From assembly GCA_029263315.1 (NCBI GenBank), contig JAJCXR010000054.1, positions 124,001 through 188,000 of the forward strand: a stretch of DNA of 64,000 nt. The letters run 5' to 3'. Both the position numbers and the translations under genes were made by a program. The notes beneath the pieces were generated by a model. It had not been told where the DNA came from. It was given only the letters and a program-made list of their open reading frames with translations, and did not search any database. Position 1 is the first letter of the stretch. Each line of letters opens with the position of its first letter. Source of the DNA: Acidobacteriota bacterium (GTDB taxonomy: Bacteria; Acidobacteriota; Thermoanaerobaculia; Multivoradales; J023). This document shows, one piece after another, positions 8,995 to 16,467 of the stretch.

Positions 8995-9927
8995 ATGACC
9001 TCCCCAACCTCTCCCCGAGCATCCCATCGCCGCCCTGCCCCCCCCTTGGCTGGGCTCCGTGCTTCGATCGTCGGCTGCGGTCGGGTGGGGGAAAGCCTCG
9101 GACATTGGCTGCTGGGCCAAGGAGCCGAAATCCTATTCCTGTCGGGCCGCCGCCGCCCTCCACAATCCTTGGTCGAGCATTTTCGGGCTTCCTTTCGGCC
9201 GGTCAACGAGCTGACGACGGGGGGTCAGGGGTTGCTGCTCATCGCTACCCCCGACGATACTCTGGAAGAGATCGCCCAGAATCTGAGTCGGCGGCCCCAG
9301 GCCAAGGTCGGGCTGCATGTCAGCGGAGCCCTGGGGGCCGAGACCTTGGCACCGCTGCGCGCCGCCGGTTGTGCCATCGGCACCTTGCATCCGTTGCGCG
9401 CCTTTACCCACCCGTCCCGCAACTTCGAGGAGGCGCGCTCGACGTTCTTTGCCCTCGACGGCGACCCAGCTGCCGTCGACCTCAGCCGTCGGTTGGCCAA
9501 CGCTTGGCATGGCGAGGCGGCCATGGTTCCCCCCGAAGCGCGCATTCTCTATCATTTCGCTGCGACCCTGGCGGCCGGGGGGGTGGTGACTTTGTTGGCG
9601 ATCGCCACCGAAATTGCCCGCCGCTACGATTTACCCATGGCAGCGGTGGAGGGCTACCTAGCGCTGGCCCGCGGCGCCTTGGCCCAAGCCGCGGCGACGG
9701 AAGATCCGGCCAGCGCCCTGACCGGGCCGGCCGCCCGCGGCGACGCCAAGGCGCTCCAGCGGCAGCGCCGTCAACTGGAAACGGAGATGCCACATCTCCT
9801 GCCCCTCTTCACCTCGCTCACCCGAGAAACCCAAAGACTCTTCGAGGCGTGCCATCGGACCCCGTCTTCGGCTACCATTCCCGCTCTGGATTCCGGCATT
9901 GGAGAGAGGCCTCCCGAGGCCTCTTAG
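8995..9927 (+). CDS. Rossmann-like and DUF2520 domain-containing protein
   Basis: The 310-residue protein begins with an NAD(P)-type Rossmann motif (ASIVGCGRVGESLGHWLLGQG, residues about 24-44). It then has the HVSGALGAETLAPLRAAG and LHPLRAFTHPS segments that characterise the Rossmann-like/DUF2520 family, which is related to ProC and 6-phosphogluconate-type dehydrogenases. The C-terminal helical part is the DUF2520 dimerisation region. The family's substrate is not firmly established. I chose the ATG at 8995 because earlier in-frame starts would run through the hrcA promoter region and encode nothing conserved. It is divergent from hrcA and is followed by the MglA-like gene 84 bases on. Confidence 0.85.
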   Translation: MTSPTSPRASHRRPAPPLAGLRASIVGCGRVGESLGHWLLGQGAEILFLSGRRRPPQSLVEHFRASFRPVNELTTGGQGLLLIATPDDTLEEIAQNLSRRPQAKVGLHVSGALGAETLAPLRAAGCAIGTLHPLRAFTHPSRNFEEARSTFFALDGDPAAVDLSRRLANAWHGEAAMVPPEARILYHFAATLAAGGVVTLLAIATEIARRYDLPMAAVEGYLALARGALAQAAATEDPASALTGPAARGDAKALQRQRRQLETEMPHLLPLFTSLTRETQRLFEACHRTPSSATIPALDSGIGERPPEAS

Positions 9928-10011
9928 GCGAGCCTATCAGGTCGCCCTCGACGTTGACCGCCCCATCGCCTACTGCTAAGCTTGCCAACTCCCTCTAAAG
10001 GGCAACTCTAC

Positions 10012-11334
10012 ATGGTCTTCTTCAACTACAGCACCATGCAAATGGCCGCCAAAGTCGTCTACTACGGCCCGGGCCTTTGCGGTAAAACCACCAATCTACA
10101 GTGGATCTTCGACCACACCTCCAACGATTCCCGTGGGGAGATGGTGTCGTTGGCCACCGAGACGGATCGAACGCTGTTCTTCGATCTCCTACCCATCGAT
10201 GTCGGGTCCATCGCCGGATTCAGCACCCGAATTCAGCTCTACACGGTCCCAGGCCAGGTGTTCTACAACACCACCCGCAAGCTCGTCCTCAAAGGGGTGG
10301 ACGGGGTCGTCTTCGTCGCCGACTCCCAACGTCCGATGTTGCAGGCCAACATCGAGTCCTTTCAGAACCTGGAAGAGAACCTCGCGGAAATGGGTCTCTC
10401 GCTGGATACCATTCCTGTGGTGTTGCAGTACAACAAGCGAGACTTGCCCAACATCTGCACGCCGGAAGAGCTCGATCAGGCCCTCAACCGCAACAACTGG
10501 GCTTCGGTCGGAGCCTCTGCGCTCAACGGAGACGGTGTCCTCGACACCTTGAAGACCATCTCGAAGGCCACTCTGATGGCCCTCAAGAAACGGCTCACCA
10601 AAGGACGCTCCGAAGGCAGCGGCTCATCCTCGACGACCAGTACCAAGGCGCGGCCGGCACCGCCTCGAAAAACGATCCCGGCACCGCCGCAGAGCAATGC
10701 GGCGACATCTCAAGCGGCCACACCTCAAGCGGCCACACCTCAGCCGGCCGCACCTCAGCCGGCCGCACCTCAGCAGGCCGCATCTCAGCCGGCCGCACCC
10801 CAGCCGGCCGCAACTCAGCCTCGATCAACACCGCAACCGGCACCGCCACGGCAGGCGGCTCCGAAGCCAGCGGGGTCAGAAGCGCCGGTTGCCGCAGAGG
10901 CGCCCGCAAAAAGCCCCCCGACCGGTCACAGCACAGGCCCCATACCGATGGTTGCGCAGACCAAGAAACCGTCGTCAACCCACCTGTCGGAAGACACGGC
11001 GGTCACCCACGCCGGCTTACCGCCCACGGCGCCGACAAAGCGCAAGAAGCGGGCGGCTGGTTTCGATGCCTTGGCCGAGCTGGAAAAACTGCGCAAGGAA
11101 ACGGTCAAAGGGAGCTCGAGAAACGGAAAACACGAGCTCAACCAAGACTTCCGTCTGACCTTGAAGAAGAGCGCGCTAGCCCGTGCGCAGCGCTTTTCGC
11201 TGATTTTTCAGCTTGAAGACGCAGATAGCCAGGTCGTCGACAAGGTCCAGAAGCTGCATTTCGACATCGACAATGCTCGCGCCCTTGATCGACTACTGCT
11301 CCGTTTGAACATCGACCTCGACCCGACATCTTGA
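10012..11334 (+). CDS. MglA-like Ras-superfamily GTPase with repeat linker and extra C-terminal domain
   Basis: The first 190 residues are an MglA-type small GTPase: KVVYYGPGLCGKTT is the G1 loop, LYTVPGQ the G3 region and LQYNKRDLP the G4 motif. MglA proteins set polarity for gliding and pilus motility. This one has 440 residues, whereas MglA is about 195. After the GTPase comes a Ser/Thr/Lys stretch, an Ala/Pro/Gln linker made of pentapeptide repeats (residues about 233-268), and a conserved-looking C-terminal segment of about 90 residues (LAELEKLRKETV to the end). I prefer ATG 10012 (MVFFNYSTMQ), which matches relatives. A TTG at 9982 in the same frame would add ten residues. Confidence 0.85.
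   Translation: MVFFNYSTMQMAAKVVYYGPGLCGKTTNLQWIFDHTSNDSRGEMVSLATETDRTLFFDLLPIDVGSIAGFSTRIQLYTVPGQVFYNTTRKLVLKGVDGVVFVADSQRPMLQANIESFQNLEENLAEMGLSLDTIPVVLQYNKRDLPNICTPEELDQALNRNNWASVGASALNGDGVLDTLKTISKATLMALKKRLTKGRSEGSGSSSTTSTKARPAPPRKTIPAPPQSNAATSQAATPQAATPQPAAPQPAAPQQAASQPAAPQPAATQPRSTPQPAPPRQAAPKPAGSEAPVAAEAPAKSPPTGHSTGPIPMVAQTKKPSSTHLSEDTAVTHAGLPPTAPTKRKKRAAGFDALAELEKLRKETVKGSSRNGKHELNQDFRLTLKKSALARAQRFSLIFQLEDADSQVVDKVQKLHFDIDNARALDRLLLRLNIDLDPTS
10709..10813 (+). repeat. 15-bp tandem repeat, seven units, in frame in the MglA-like gene
   Basis: Seven near-identical 15-base units of the form CTCAGCCGGCCGCAC run head to tail and encode the pentapeptide PQPAA with variants. The first two units carry CAAGCGGCCACAC instead. 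The whole-codon period keeps the frame whatever the copy number, so the linker length can vary by slippage without loss of function. Confidence 0.9.
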
Positions 11335-11370
11335 GGCGTTGGCGCTCTGCCGAGCCCAGGTGCAACCCCC

Positions 11371-11898
11371 ATGATCTGCCCATTCTGCTCTCGGAACAAT
11401 GACCGTGTCGTAGACTCTCGGGAAAGCCGGGACGGTGCGACGATTCGACGGCGCAGGGAATGCCTTGAATGCCAGAGGCGCTTCACATCCTACGAGCAGA
11501 TCGAAGCCATTCCCTACCTCGTCGTCAAGACAGACGGCCGACGTGAGGAATTCAATCGCGGCAAGTTGCTGAGCGGTCTGCTGCGCGCCTGCGAAAAACG
11601 TCCGATCCCTGCCCGGCACCACGAAGATATCGTTGCCGAGATCGAGAAAAAGCTCCATCTCAAGGAAGAACGTGAAATCTCGACCCGGGAAATCGGCGCC
11701 ACCGTCATGCAGAAACTGCGTGAGCTCGATGCCGTAGCTTACGTCAGGTTCGCTTCGGTCTATCGCCGTTTTGAAGATCTCGGCGCCTTCGTCGAGGAGG
11801 TCCAGAGCCTACTCAACGAACCCGAGGGTACGGAAGAAAGCACTGCCGGAGGGGACTCCGATATGGAGACTCCATCGGGGACAGCCGACCTCGGCTGA
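11371..11898 (+). CDS. nrdR: Transcriptional repressor NrdR
   Basis: NrdR is a nucleotide-sensing repressor of ribonucleotide reductase genes. The 175-residue protein has an N-terminal zinc ribbon with CPFC at residues 3-6 and CLEC near 31-34, the RRRRECLECQRRFTSYE signature, and an ATP-cone domain (VVKTDGRREEFNRGKL onward). It extends about 20 residues beyond the usual C-terminus with a Glu/Ser-rich tail. It is read in the same direction as the GTPase upstream and lon downstream. NrdR boxes near an nrd gene would be its targets, but none lies in this window. Confidence 0.95.
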   Translation: MICPFCSRNNDRVVDSRESRDGATIRRRRECLECQRRFTSYEQIEAIPYLVVKTDGRREEFNRGKLLSGLLRACEKRPIPARHHEDIVAEIEKKLHLKEEREISTREIGATVMQKLRELDAVAYVRFASVYRRFEDLGAFVEEVQSLLNEPEGTEESTAGGDSDMETPSGTADLG

Positions 11899-11989
11899 CA
11901 GAGCCAACCCTCTCGACGTTCACAGACTGTCGTCCAAACCCCAGGCTACGAAGCGAACGGGCCCGTCCAAAGAGGACGGCCGGCGCTCT

Positions 11990-14389
11990 ATGGTGACCAT
12001 GAATCAGCCCAACTCCAACGAAGAATCGGCACTTCCCGAGCTACCGGACATCCTGCCCGTCTTGCCCCTCAAGGAAGTGGTGGTTTTCCCGTTCATCATC
12101 ATGCCCCTTTCCGTCGGCACAGACCGCAGCGTGGTCGCCATCGATCATGCCTTGGCGGGCAATCGCATGGTCATGCTCGTAACACAGAGGGATTCGGAGA
12201 CCGACGAACCCACCCTCGAGCAACTCCACTCGGTGGGCACCGTCGCCCTGATCATGCGAATGCTCAAACTACCGGATGGCAGGATCCGCATCCTGGTGCA
12301 AGGACTGCAACGGGCCCGCATCGCCAATCTGAGCCAGATGGAACCCTTCCTGCAGGCACGGATCGAGCCCTTCCCCACTCCGCCACCGACCGAATCCAAC
12401 CTCGAGATCGAAGCTCGCCTCAGGGACTTGAAGGAACAATTAGAGAAAGCCCTGCACTTGGGCAAGGGAGTTTCTCCCGAGGTCATGGTGGTGGCCGCCA
12501 ATCTCGACGACCCCGGGCGCCTCGCCGACTTGGCAGCCAGCAATCTCGATCTCCGGCCACACGAGGCGCAAGACATCCTCGAAACCATCGACCCGGCCAA
12601 GCGCCTCCAAGCGGTGAACGAATACTTGCATCGTGAGGTCGAGCTGCTCAACATGCAGCATGAAATCTCTTCCCAAGCGAGGGACGAAATCGACCGCAAC
12701 CAGCGAGAATACTTCTTGCGGCAACAGCTGCGGGCGATCCAGAACGAGCTCGGCGACGGCGACGAATTCATGGCGGAAGTGGCCGAGTATCGACAGCGGG
12801 CCGAGGACATCGGCTTGACGGACGAAGCGGCGGAGGAGCTCGAGAAACAGCTCAAACGCCTGGAGAAATCTCATCCCGAAAGCGCTGAAAACGGCGTCAT
12901 CCGCAACTATCTGGACTGGTTGACGGGACTACCCTGGAGCCGTGTCAGCAAGGATCGACTCGACCTGGACCAAGCCCGCACCGTCCTCGACGAAGACCAC
13001 TACGGTCTCGATGAAATCAAACAACGGATCATCGAGTTCTTGGCCGTACGCAAGCTCAAGGCAGATTCCAAGGGACCCATTCTTTGTTTTGTCGGCCCAC
13101 CCGGCGTCGGTAAGACCTCCCTTGGACGCTCCATCGCCCGCGCCTTGGACCGCCAGTTCATTCGACTCTCCCTGGGCGGGGTACGTGACGAAGCCGAAAT
13201 CCGAGGCCATCGTCGGACCTATGTCGGCGCCATGCCCGGTCGGATCTTGCAGGGCCTACATCGAGCCGGCACCAATAATCCTGTGTTCATGCTCGACGAG
13301 ATCGACAAGATCGGTGCCGACTACCGAGGCGACCCGTCCTCGGCCCTTCTGGAAGTTCTGGACCCGGAGCAGAACTCGACCTTTCGAGATCACTACCTTG
13401 GCCTTTCCTATGACCTTTCTCGGGTCATTTTCATCACCACCGCCAACCTGCTCGATCCCATACAGCCCGCCTTCCGCGATCGCATGGAGATCATTCGGCT
13501 GAGCGGTTATAGTGAAGAAGAAAAGGTTCATATCGCCCGCCGCCACCTGATCCCCAAGCAGCTGTCCGAGCATGGCTTGCAGACCCGTCATCTGAGCTTT
13601 TCACAACCGGCAATCCGCAAGATCATACGTGGATATACCAGGGAAGCAGGTTTGCGTAATCTGGAACGTGAGATCGCAACCTTATGTCGCAAGGTGGCGG
13701 TCAAAGTGGCGACGGGCAAAACAAAACCGGTCAAGTTGCGAGCCTCACGGGTCGAAACTTTTCTCGGCAATGAAAAGCACTTCCAAGAAGCTCTGCTCAA
13801 TCGTCATCGTGTCGGCATCGCCACCGGCCTCGCCTGGACGGCAGCCGGAGGCGACTTGATGATTATCGAAGCGGTGGCTGTCCCGGGCAAGGGCCGTCTT
13901 CTCCTCACCGGCCAGTTGGGAGAGGTGATGAAGGAGTCGGGGCAAACGGCAATGTCCTATGCCCGCAGCTATGCCCATCTCCACGGTCTGGGAGAAACGT
14001 TCTTTCGCCAACACGATATTCACATCCATGCCCCGGCCGGCTCGATCCCCAAGGACGGCCCCTCAGCGGGTATTACCATCGCCACCGCCATCGTCTCGGT
14101 GCTCACCGGCCAGGCCATCGATCGCTCCCTGGCGATGACCGGTGAGATCACTTTGCGGGGCGAGATTCTCCCCATCGGCGGTCTGAAAGAAAAGATTCTG
14201 GCGGCCCGGGTGGCGGGTATCGAAACCTTGGTCATACCGCACCCCAACAAGAGGGATTTACGAGAGCTGCCGGCCAGCCTGACGCGGGGCATGACCCTCC
14301 ACTTCCCCAAAGAGATGGAGGAAGTCTTACGCTTGGCGCTGCTGCAAGTCAGCAAGAAAAAGCCGAGGCATGCGGCCAGTGCAAGGTGA
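11990..14389 (+). CDS. lon: ATP-dependent protease Lon
   Basis: Lon is a cytoplasmic AAA+ serine protease that degrades misfolded and regulatory proteins. From ATG 11990 the protein is 799 residues, the normal size for LonA. The N-terminal substrate domain (LPVLPLKEVVVFPFIIMPL) is followed by Walker A GPPGVGKTS around residue 365, Walker B VFMLDEIDK, and the protease domain with the catalytic serine in PKDGPSAGITIA and the lysine in GGLKEKILAARVAGI. An ATG at 11999 is an equally possible start. The reading frame extends upstream across the end of nrdR without conserved content. The stop overlaps the start of thiL by 20 bases. Confidence 0.97.
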   Translation: MVTMNQPNSNEESALPELPDILPVLPLKEVVVFPFIIMPLSVGTDRSVVAIDHALAGNRMVMLVTQRDSETDEPTLEQLHSVGTVALIMRMLKLPDGRIRILVQGLQRARIANLSQMEPFLQARIEPFPTPPPTESNLEIEARLRDLKEQLEKALHLGKGVSPEVMVVAANLDDPGRLADLAASNLDLRPHEAQDILETIDPAKRLQAVNEYLHREVELLNMQHEISSQARDEIDRNQREYFLRQQLRAIQNELGDGDEFMAEVAEYRQRAEDIGLTDEAAEELEKQLKRLEKSHPESAENGVIRNYLDWLTGLPWSRVSKDRLDLDQARTVLDEDHYGLDEIKQRIIEFLAVRKLKADSKGPILCFVGPPGVGKTSLGRSIARALDRQFIRLSLGGVRDEAEIRGHRRTYVGAMPGRILQGLHRAGTNNPVFMLDEIDKIGADYRGDPSSALLEVLDPEQNSTFRDHYLGLSYDLSRVIFITTANLLDPIQPAFRDRMEIIRLSGYSEEEKVHIARRHLIPKQLSEHGLQTRHLSFSQPAIRKIIRGYTREAGLRNLEREIATLCRKVAVKVATGKTKPVKLRASRVETFLGNEKHFQEALLNRHRVGIATGLAWTAAGGDLMIIEAVAVPGKGRLLLTGQLGEVMKESGQTAMSYARSYAHLHGLGETFFRQHDIHIHAPAGSIPKDGPSAGITIATAIVSVLTGQAIDRSLAMTGEITLRGEILPIGGLKEKILAARVAGIETLVIPHPNKRDLRELPASLTRGMTLHFPKEMEEVLRLALLQVSKKKPRHAASAR

Positions 14390-15413
14390 GGATTCCCTTA
14401 TCGATTGGCTGCGGGCGCGGCAACTGAAACAACAGCCCCCAAGCCTCATCGGCGACGATGGTGCCATCCTGCCAACCGCCGAGCCTTGGGTCGTCACCAT
14501 GGATTCACAACGGGAGGGCAGCCACTTCTTCCCCGGCACCCCCCCCGCCGCCGTGGCGCACCGCCTACTGGCCGTCAACCTGTCAGATCTGGCGGCCATG
14601 GGAGCTCTGCCGGCTTTTGCCTTTCTCGCCTTGAGCGCCCCCGCCGATTTTGCATTTCAAACGTTTTTCACCGCCCTCGACGAGGGCTGCCAGGCCCACG
14701 GTGCCATCTTGGCGGGTGGTGACCTCAGTCACGCCGAAACCTGCCAAACGGTGCTCACCTTGCTCGGCAGAAAACCAGCCTCGCAGCGCTGGCTCCGGCG
14801 TGCGGACGCCCGACCCGGCGACCGGCTGTGGGTCGGAGGTACCTTGGGGCAAGCGGCCACCGGTCTCGCCCTGCTACAGGCTGGGGCCCGCCTAGAAGGC
14901 AACGGTTTGAGCTTATCGTCGTCCCTCGACGACTTTCCCAGCCAGCTGATCGAACCCGCCCTGGCTGCCGTCAGACGCCATCAACTACCGACACCGCAGC
15001 TTCAGCTCGGCCAATGGCTGGGCCAACAAACCGACGGCGCCGCCATCGACATCTCCGATGGTTTGGCCAAGGATCTACATCGTCTTTGTAAGGAAAGTCA
15101 GGTCGGAGCCGAGGTGGACGCCTCGGTTCTGCCGATAGCTACCGGACAGCGGGCTCTTGGTAAATATCTTGAGCGAGATGCGGAGCACATGGTCCTGGCA
15201 GGGGGAGAAGACTACGTTTTACTCTTCAGCCTTTCCCCAGACCTGGAACCTCCTGCTCACTTCGGCTGTCATGCCATTGGAAAGATTGTCGATGCCCCGA
15301 CCATTACTCTGAGGCGGGGCGATCATTCCAAGGCCTTGGAACCACTCGGTTGGGACCATCTTTCCCAACCGAGCGATGCTAGCGGACCTAGGGCTGCTAG
15401 CGTTGCAAAGTGA
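14370..15413 (+). CDS. thiL: Thiamine-monophosphate kinase ThiL
   Basis: ThiL phosphorylates thiamine monophosphate to the active cofactor thiamine pyrophosphate. The 347-residue protein shows the PurM/ThiL fold markers: IGDDGAILP near residue 28, the metal-binding VNLSDLAAMGA, GGDLSHAET, DISDGLAKDLHRL near 225 and GGEDYVLLF near 275. It overlaps the 3' end of lon by 20 bases, so it is probably co-transcribed with it. The last codons (SDASGPRAASVAK) fall in the first copy of a 37-bp tandem duplication, and the TGA spans the copy junction. The tail may therefore have been changed by that duplication. Confidence 0.93.
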   Translation: MRPVQGEDSLIDWLRARQLKQQPPSLIGDDGAILPTAEPWVVTMDSQREGSHFFPGTPPAAVAHRLLAVNLSDLAAMGALPAFAFLALSAPADFAFQTFFTALDEGCQAHGAILAGGDLSHAETCQTVLTLLGRKPASQRWLRRADARPGDRLWVGGTLGQAATGLALLQAGARLEGNGLSLSSSLDDFPSQLIEPALAAVRRHQLPTPQLQLGQWLGQQTDGAAIDISDGLAKDLHRLCKESQVGAEVDASVLPIATGQRALGKYLERDAEHMVLAGGEDYVLLFSLSPDLEPPAHFGCHAIGKIVDAPTITLRRGDHSKALEPLGWDHLSQPSDASGPRAASVAK

Positions 15414-15448
15414 TGCTGGCGGACCTAGGGCCGCTAGCGTTGCAAAGT
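15375..15448. repeat. 37-bp tandem duplication at two convergent gene ends
   Basis: Positions 15375-15411 and 15412-15448 are two copies of one 37-base unit with two mismatches, and a third copy begins (GATGC). Each copy has GCTAGC-like palindromic ends around CCTAGG. The first copy contains the thiL terminal codons and the second contains the stop of the convergent HTH gene. The unit may act as a small two-way transcription barrier, but it has no T-run. Confidence 0.85.
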
Positions 15449-16120
15449 GATGCGGATCGGCTTGTTCAGCAACTTCTCCTGTCGGAGCAGGAGCTTCTCC
15501 AAATTCTTTTGTTGCTTCTCCAAATCCTTGATGCGGGCCACCAGACCCGACAAATCAGCCTGCGCGGCCGAGCTGCCAGAAGTTGATGGGGCGGACTTCT
15601 TCGATGCCTTGGCAGATGGCTTGCCACCGCCAGCGGAAGCGGGTTTGCGACCACGACGGGATTGGCTCTTCATCTCTCTGAAGACCTCGATCGCTTCCGG
15701 CAAGAAGCGACGACCCCTGCCGGAACCGCGATGGGGAATCGCCTTGAGGTTCATCTTTACGTAACGCAACAAGGTGGGATACGAAATCCCAGTCTCACTG
15801 CTGATTTGTGTCAAGGTCAACAAGCCTTCCGTCGATTTCTTCTCGGACTTGGCCTTAGACTTGGTCGTTTTTGTAGCTTTGGGCTTGGCTTCCTCCCCGG
15901 GGACTGCATTCTTGCGAGGACGCCCTCGTTTGCCGATGTTTTCTTTCTTCAGCTCACGGAAGACAGCGAGAGCTTCTTCCGGATAACGCTGCGAACGCCC
16001 CTGGCCGTGGGACGGAATGCGGTCTTGGTACAGCTTCTTGTAGCGCTGCAGGGTAGGCATCGATATCTTTGTCTTCTGCGCCACCTCGGTCAGCGTATAG
16101 AGACGCTCATCTGCACACAT
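15434..16120 (-). CDS. Double MerR-like helix-turn-helix protein with AT-hook linker
   Basis: The 228-residue protein holds two copies of a MerR/excisionase-like winged HTH. The first is at about residues 7-55 (YTLTEVAQKTKISMPTLQRY...QRYPEEALAVFRELK). The second is at about 98-147 (LTLTQISSETGISYPTLLRY...RRFLPEAIEVFREMK). They are joined by a basic linker with an AT-hook-like KRGRPRK, and a related RRGRKPA follows the second copy. The C-terminus (residues about 190-228) is a heptad-like coiled coil, LVARIKDLEKQQKNLEKLLL, likely for oligomerisation. It has its own strong promoter and AT-rich leader. I infer a DNA-binding or nucleoid-organising regulator that may control itself. No named family fits the full architecture. 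Confidence 0.8.
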   Translation of the reverse strand: MCADERLYTLTEVAQKTKISMPTLQRYKKLYQDRIPSHGQGRSQRYPEEALAVFRELKKENIGKRGRPRKNAVPGEEAKPKATKTTKSKAKSEKKSTEGLLTLTQISSETGISYPTLLRYVKMNLKAIPHRGSGRGRRFLPEAIEVFREMKSQSRRGRKPASAGGGKPSAKASKKSAPSTSGSSAAQADLSGLVARIKDLEKQQKNLEKLLLRQEKLLNKPIRITLQR

Positions 16121-16279
16121 CTTTGTGTCTCCTTGTTCCTTGCGGGCTCACCCAGGATTCTCACCGTGGCAAGTTGGAAATCGTAGCTCAAAATTCGACG
16201 GGTGTGCTGGCTTGGTTGAACGATTCGAACCATTTCGGAGTTGCTGAAACGAGCTTTCAAATGGCTCACTTTCTTTGAA

Positions 16280-16301
16280 GATCAGGCCAGAAGGCCCGAT
16301 C
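16280..16301 (-). promoter_or_regulatory. Leader hairpin upstream of the double-HTH gene
   Basis: On the minus-strand RNA, nine bases GAUCGGGCC pair with GGCCUGAUC around a UUCU loop, with one G-U pair. It lies in the roughly 200-base untranslated leader. It is followed by UUCAAAG rather than a U-run, so it is more likely a structural or attenuation element than a simple terminator. Confidence 0.5.
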
Positions 16302-16329
16302 TCATACGGCTTTACCAACACCCGACGAG

Positions 16330-16358
16330 ATTATCGAAAGTCTTGCATGCAAAGTCAA
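16330..16358 (-). promoter_or_regulatory. Strong sigma-70 promoter for the double-HTH gene
   Basis: Reading the minus strand, a -35 box TTGACT is followed 17 bases later by a -10 box GATAAT, one mismatch each from consensus. The spacer contains the perfect 10-base palindrome TTGCATGCAA (16343-16352), a natural place for a repressor to sit. Transcription would start near 16323, about 200 bases before the ATG at 16120. Confidence 0.7.
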
Positions 16359-16412
16359 GTATCTAAAAAGAATTTAGAGATAAATTGCTTGATTTGCCGC
16401 TTTTTCGAGACC

Positions 16413-16433
16413 TATCGTAGTTTTTTTACGATA
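16413..16433. repeat. Inverted repeat TATCGTA...TACGATA
   Basis: Seven-base arms flank a seven-base T-rich loop, and a second T-run follows on the plus strand. No plus-strand gene ends here, so a terminator role is doubtful. It lies 55-75 bases upstream of the double-HTH promoter in the most AT-rich part of the window, so an operator is a reasonable alternative. Confidence 0.45.
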
Positions 16434-16467
16434 TTTTTTCGTTCAACAGTGCAAACGAAAGGATTCC

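Larger units (their letters stand above)
16121..16467. other. AT-rich regulatory region upstream of the double-HTH gene
   Basis: This 347-base gap separates the sigma-54 activator's stop (16468) from the double-HTH start (16120), both on the minus strand. It is visibly more AT-rich than its surroundings, especially 16310-16450. It contains the promoter, the palindromic spacer, the leader hairpin and the upstream inverted repeat listed separately. No protein-coding frame stands out. Confidence 0.7.
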
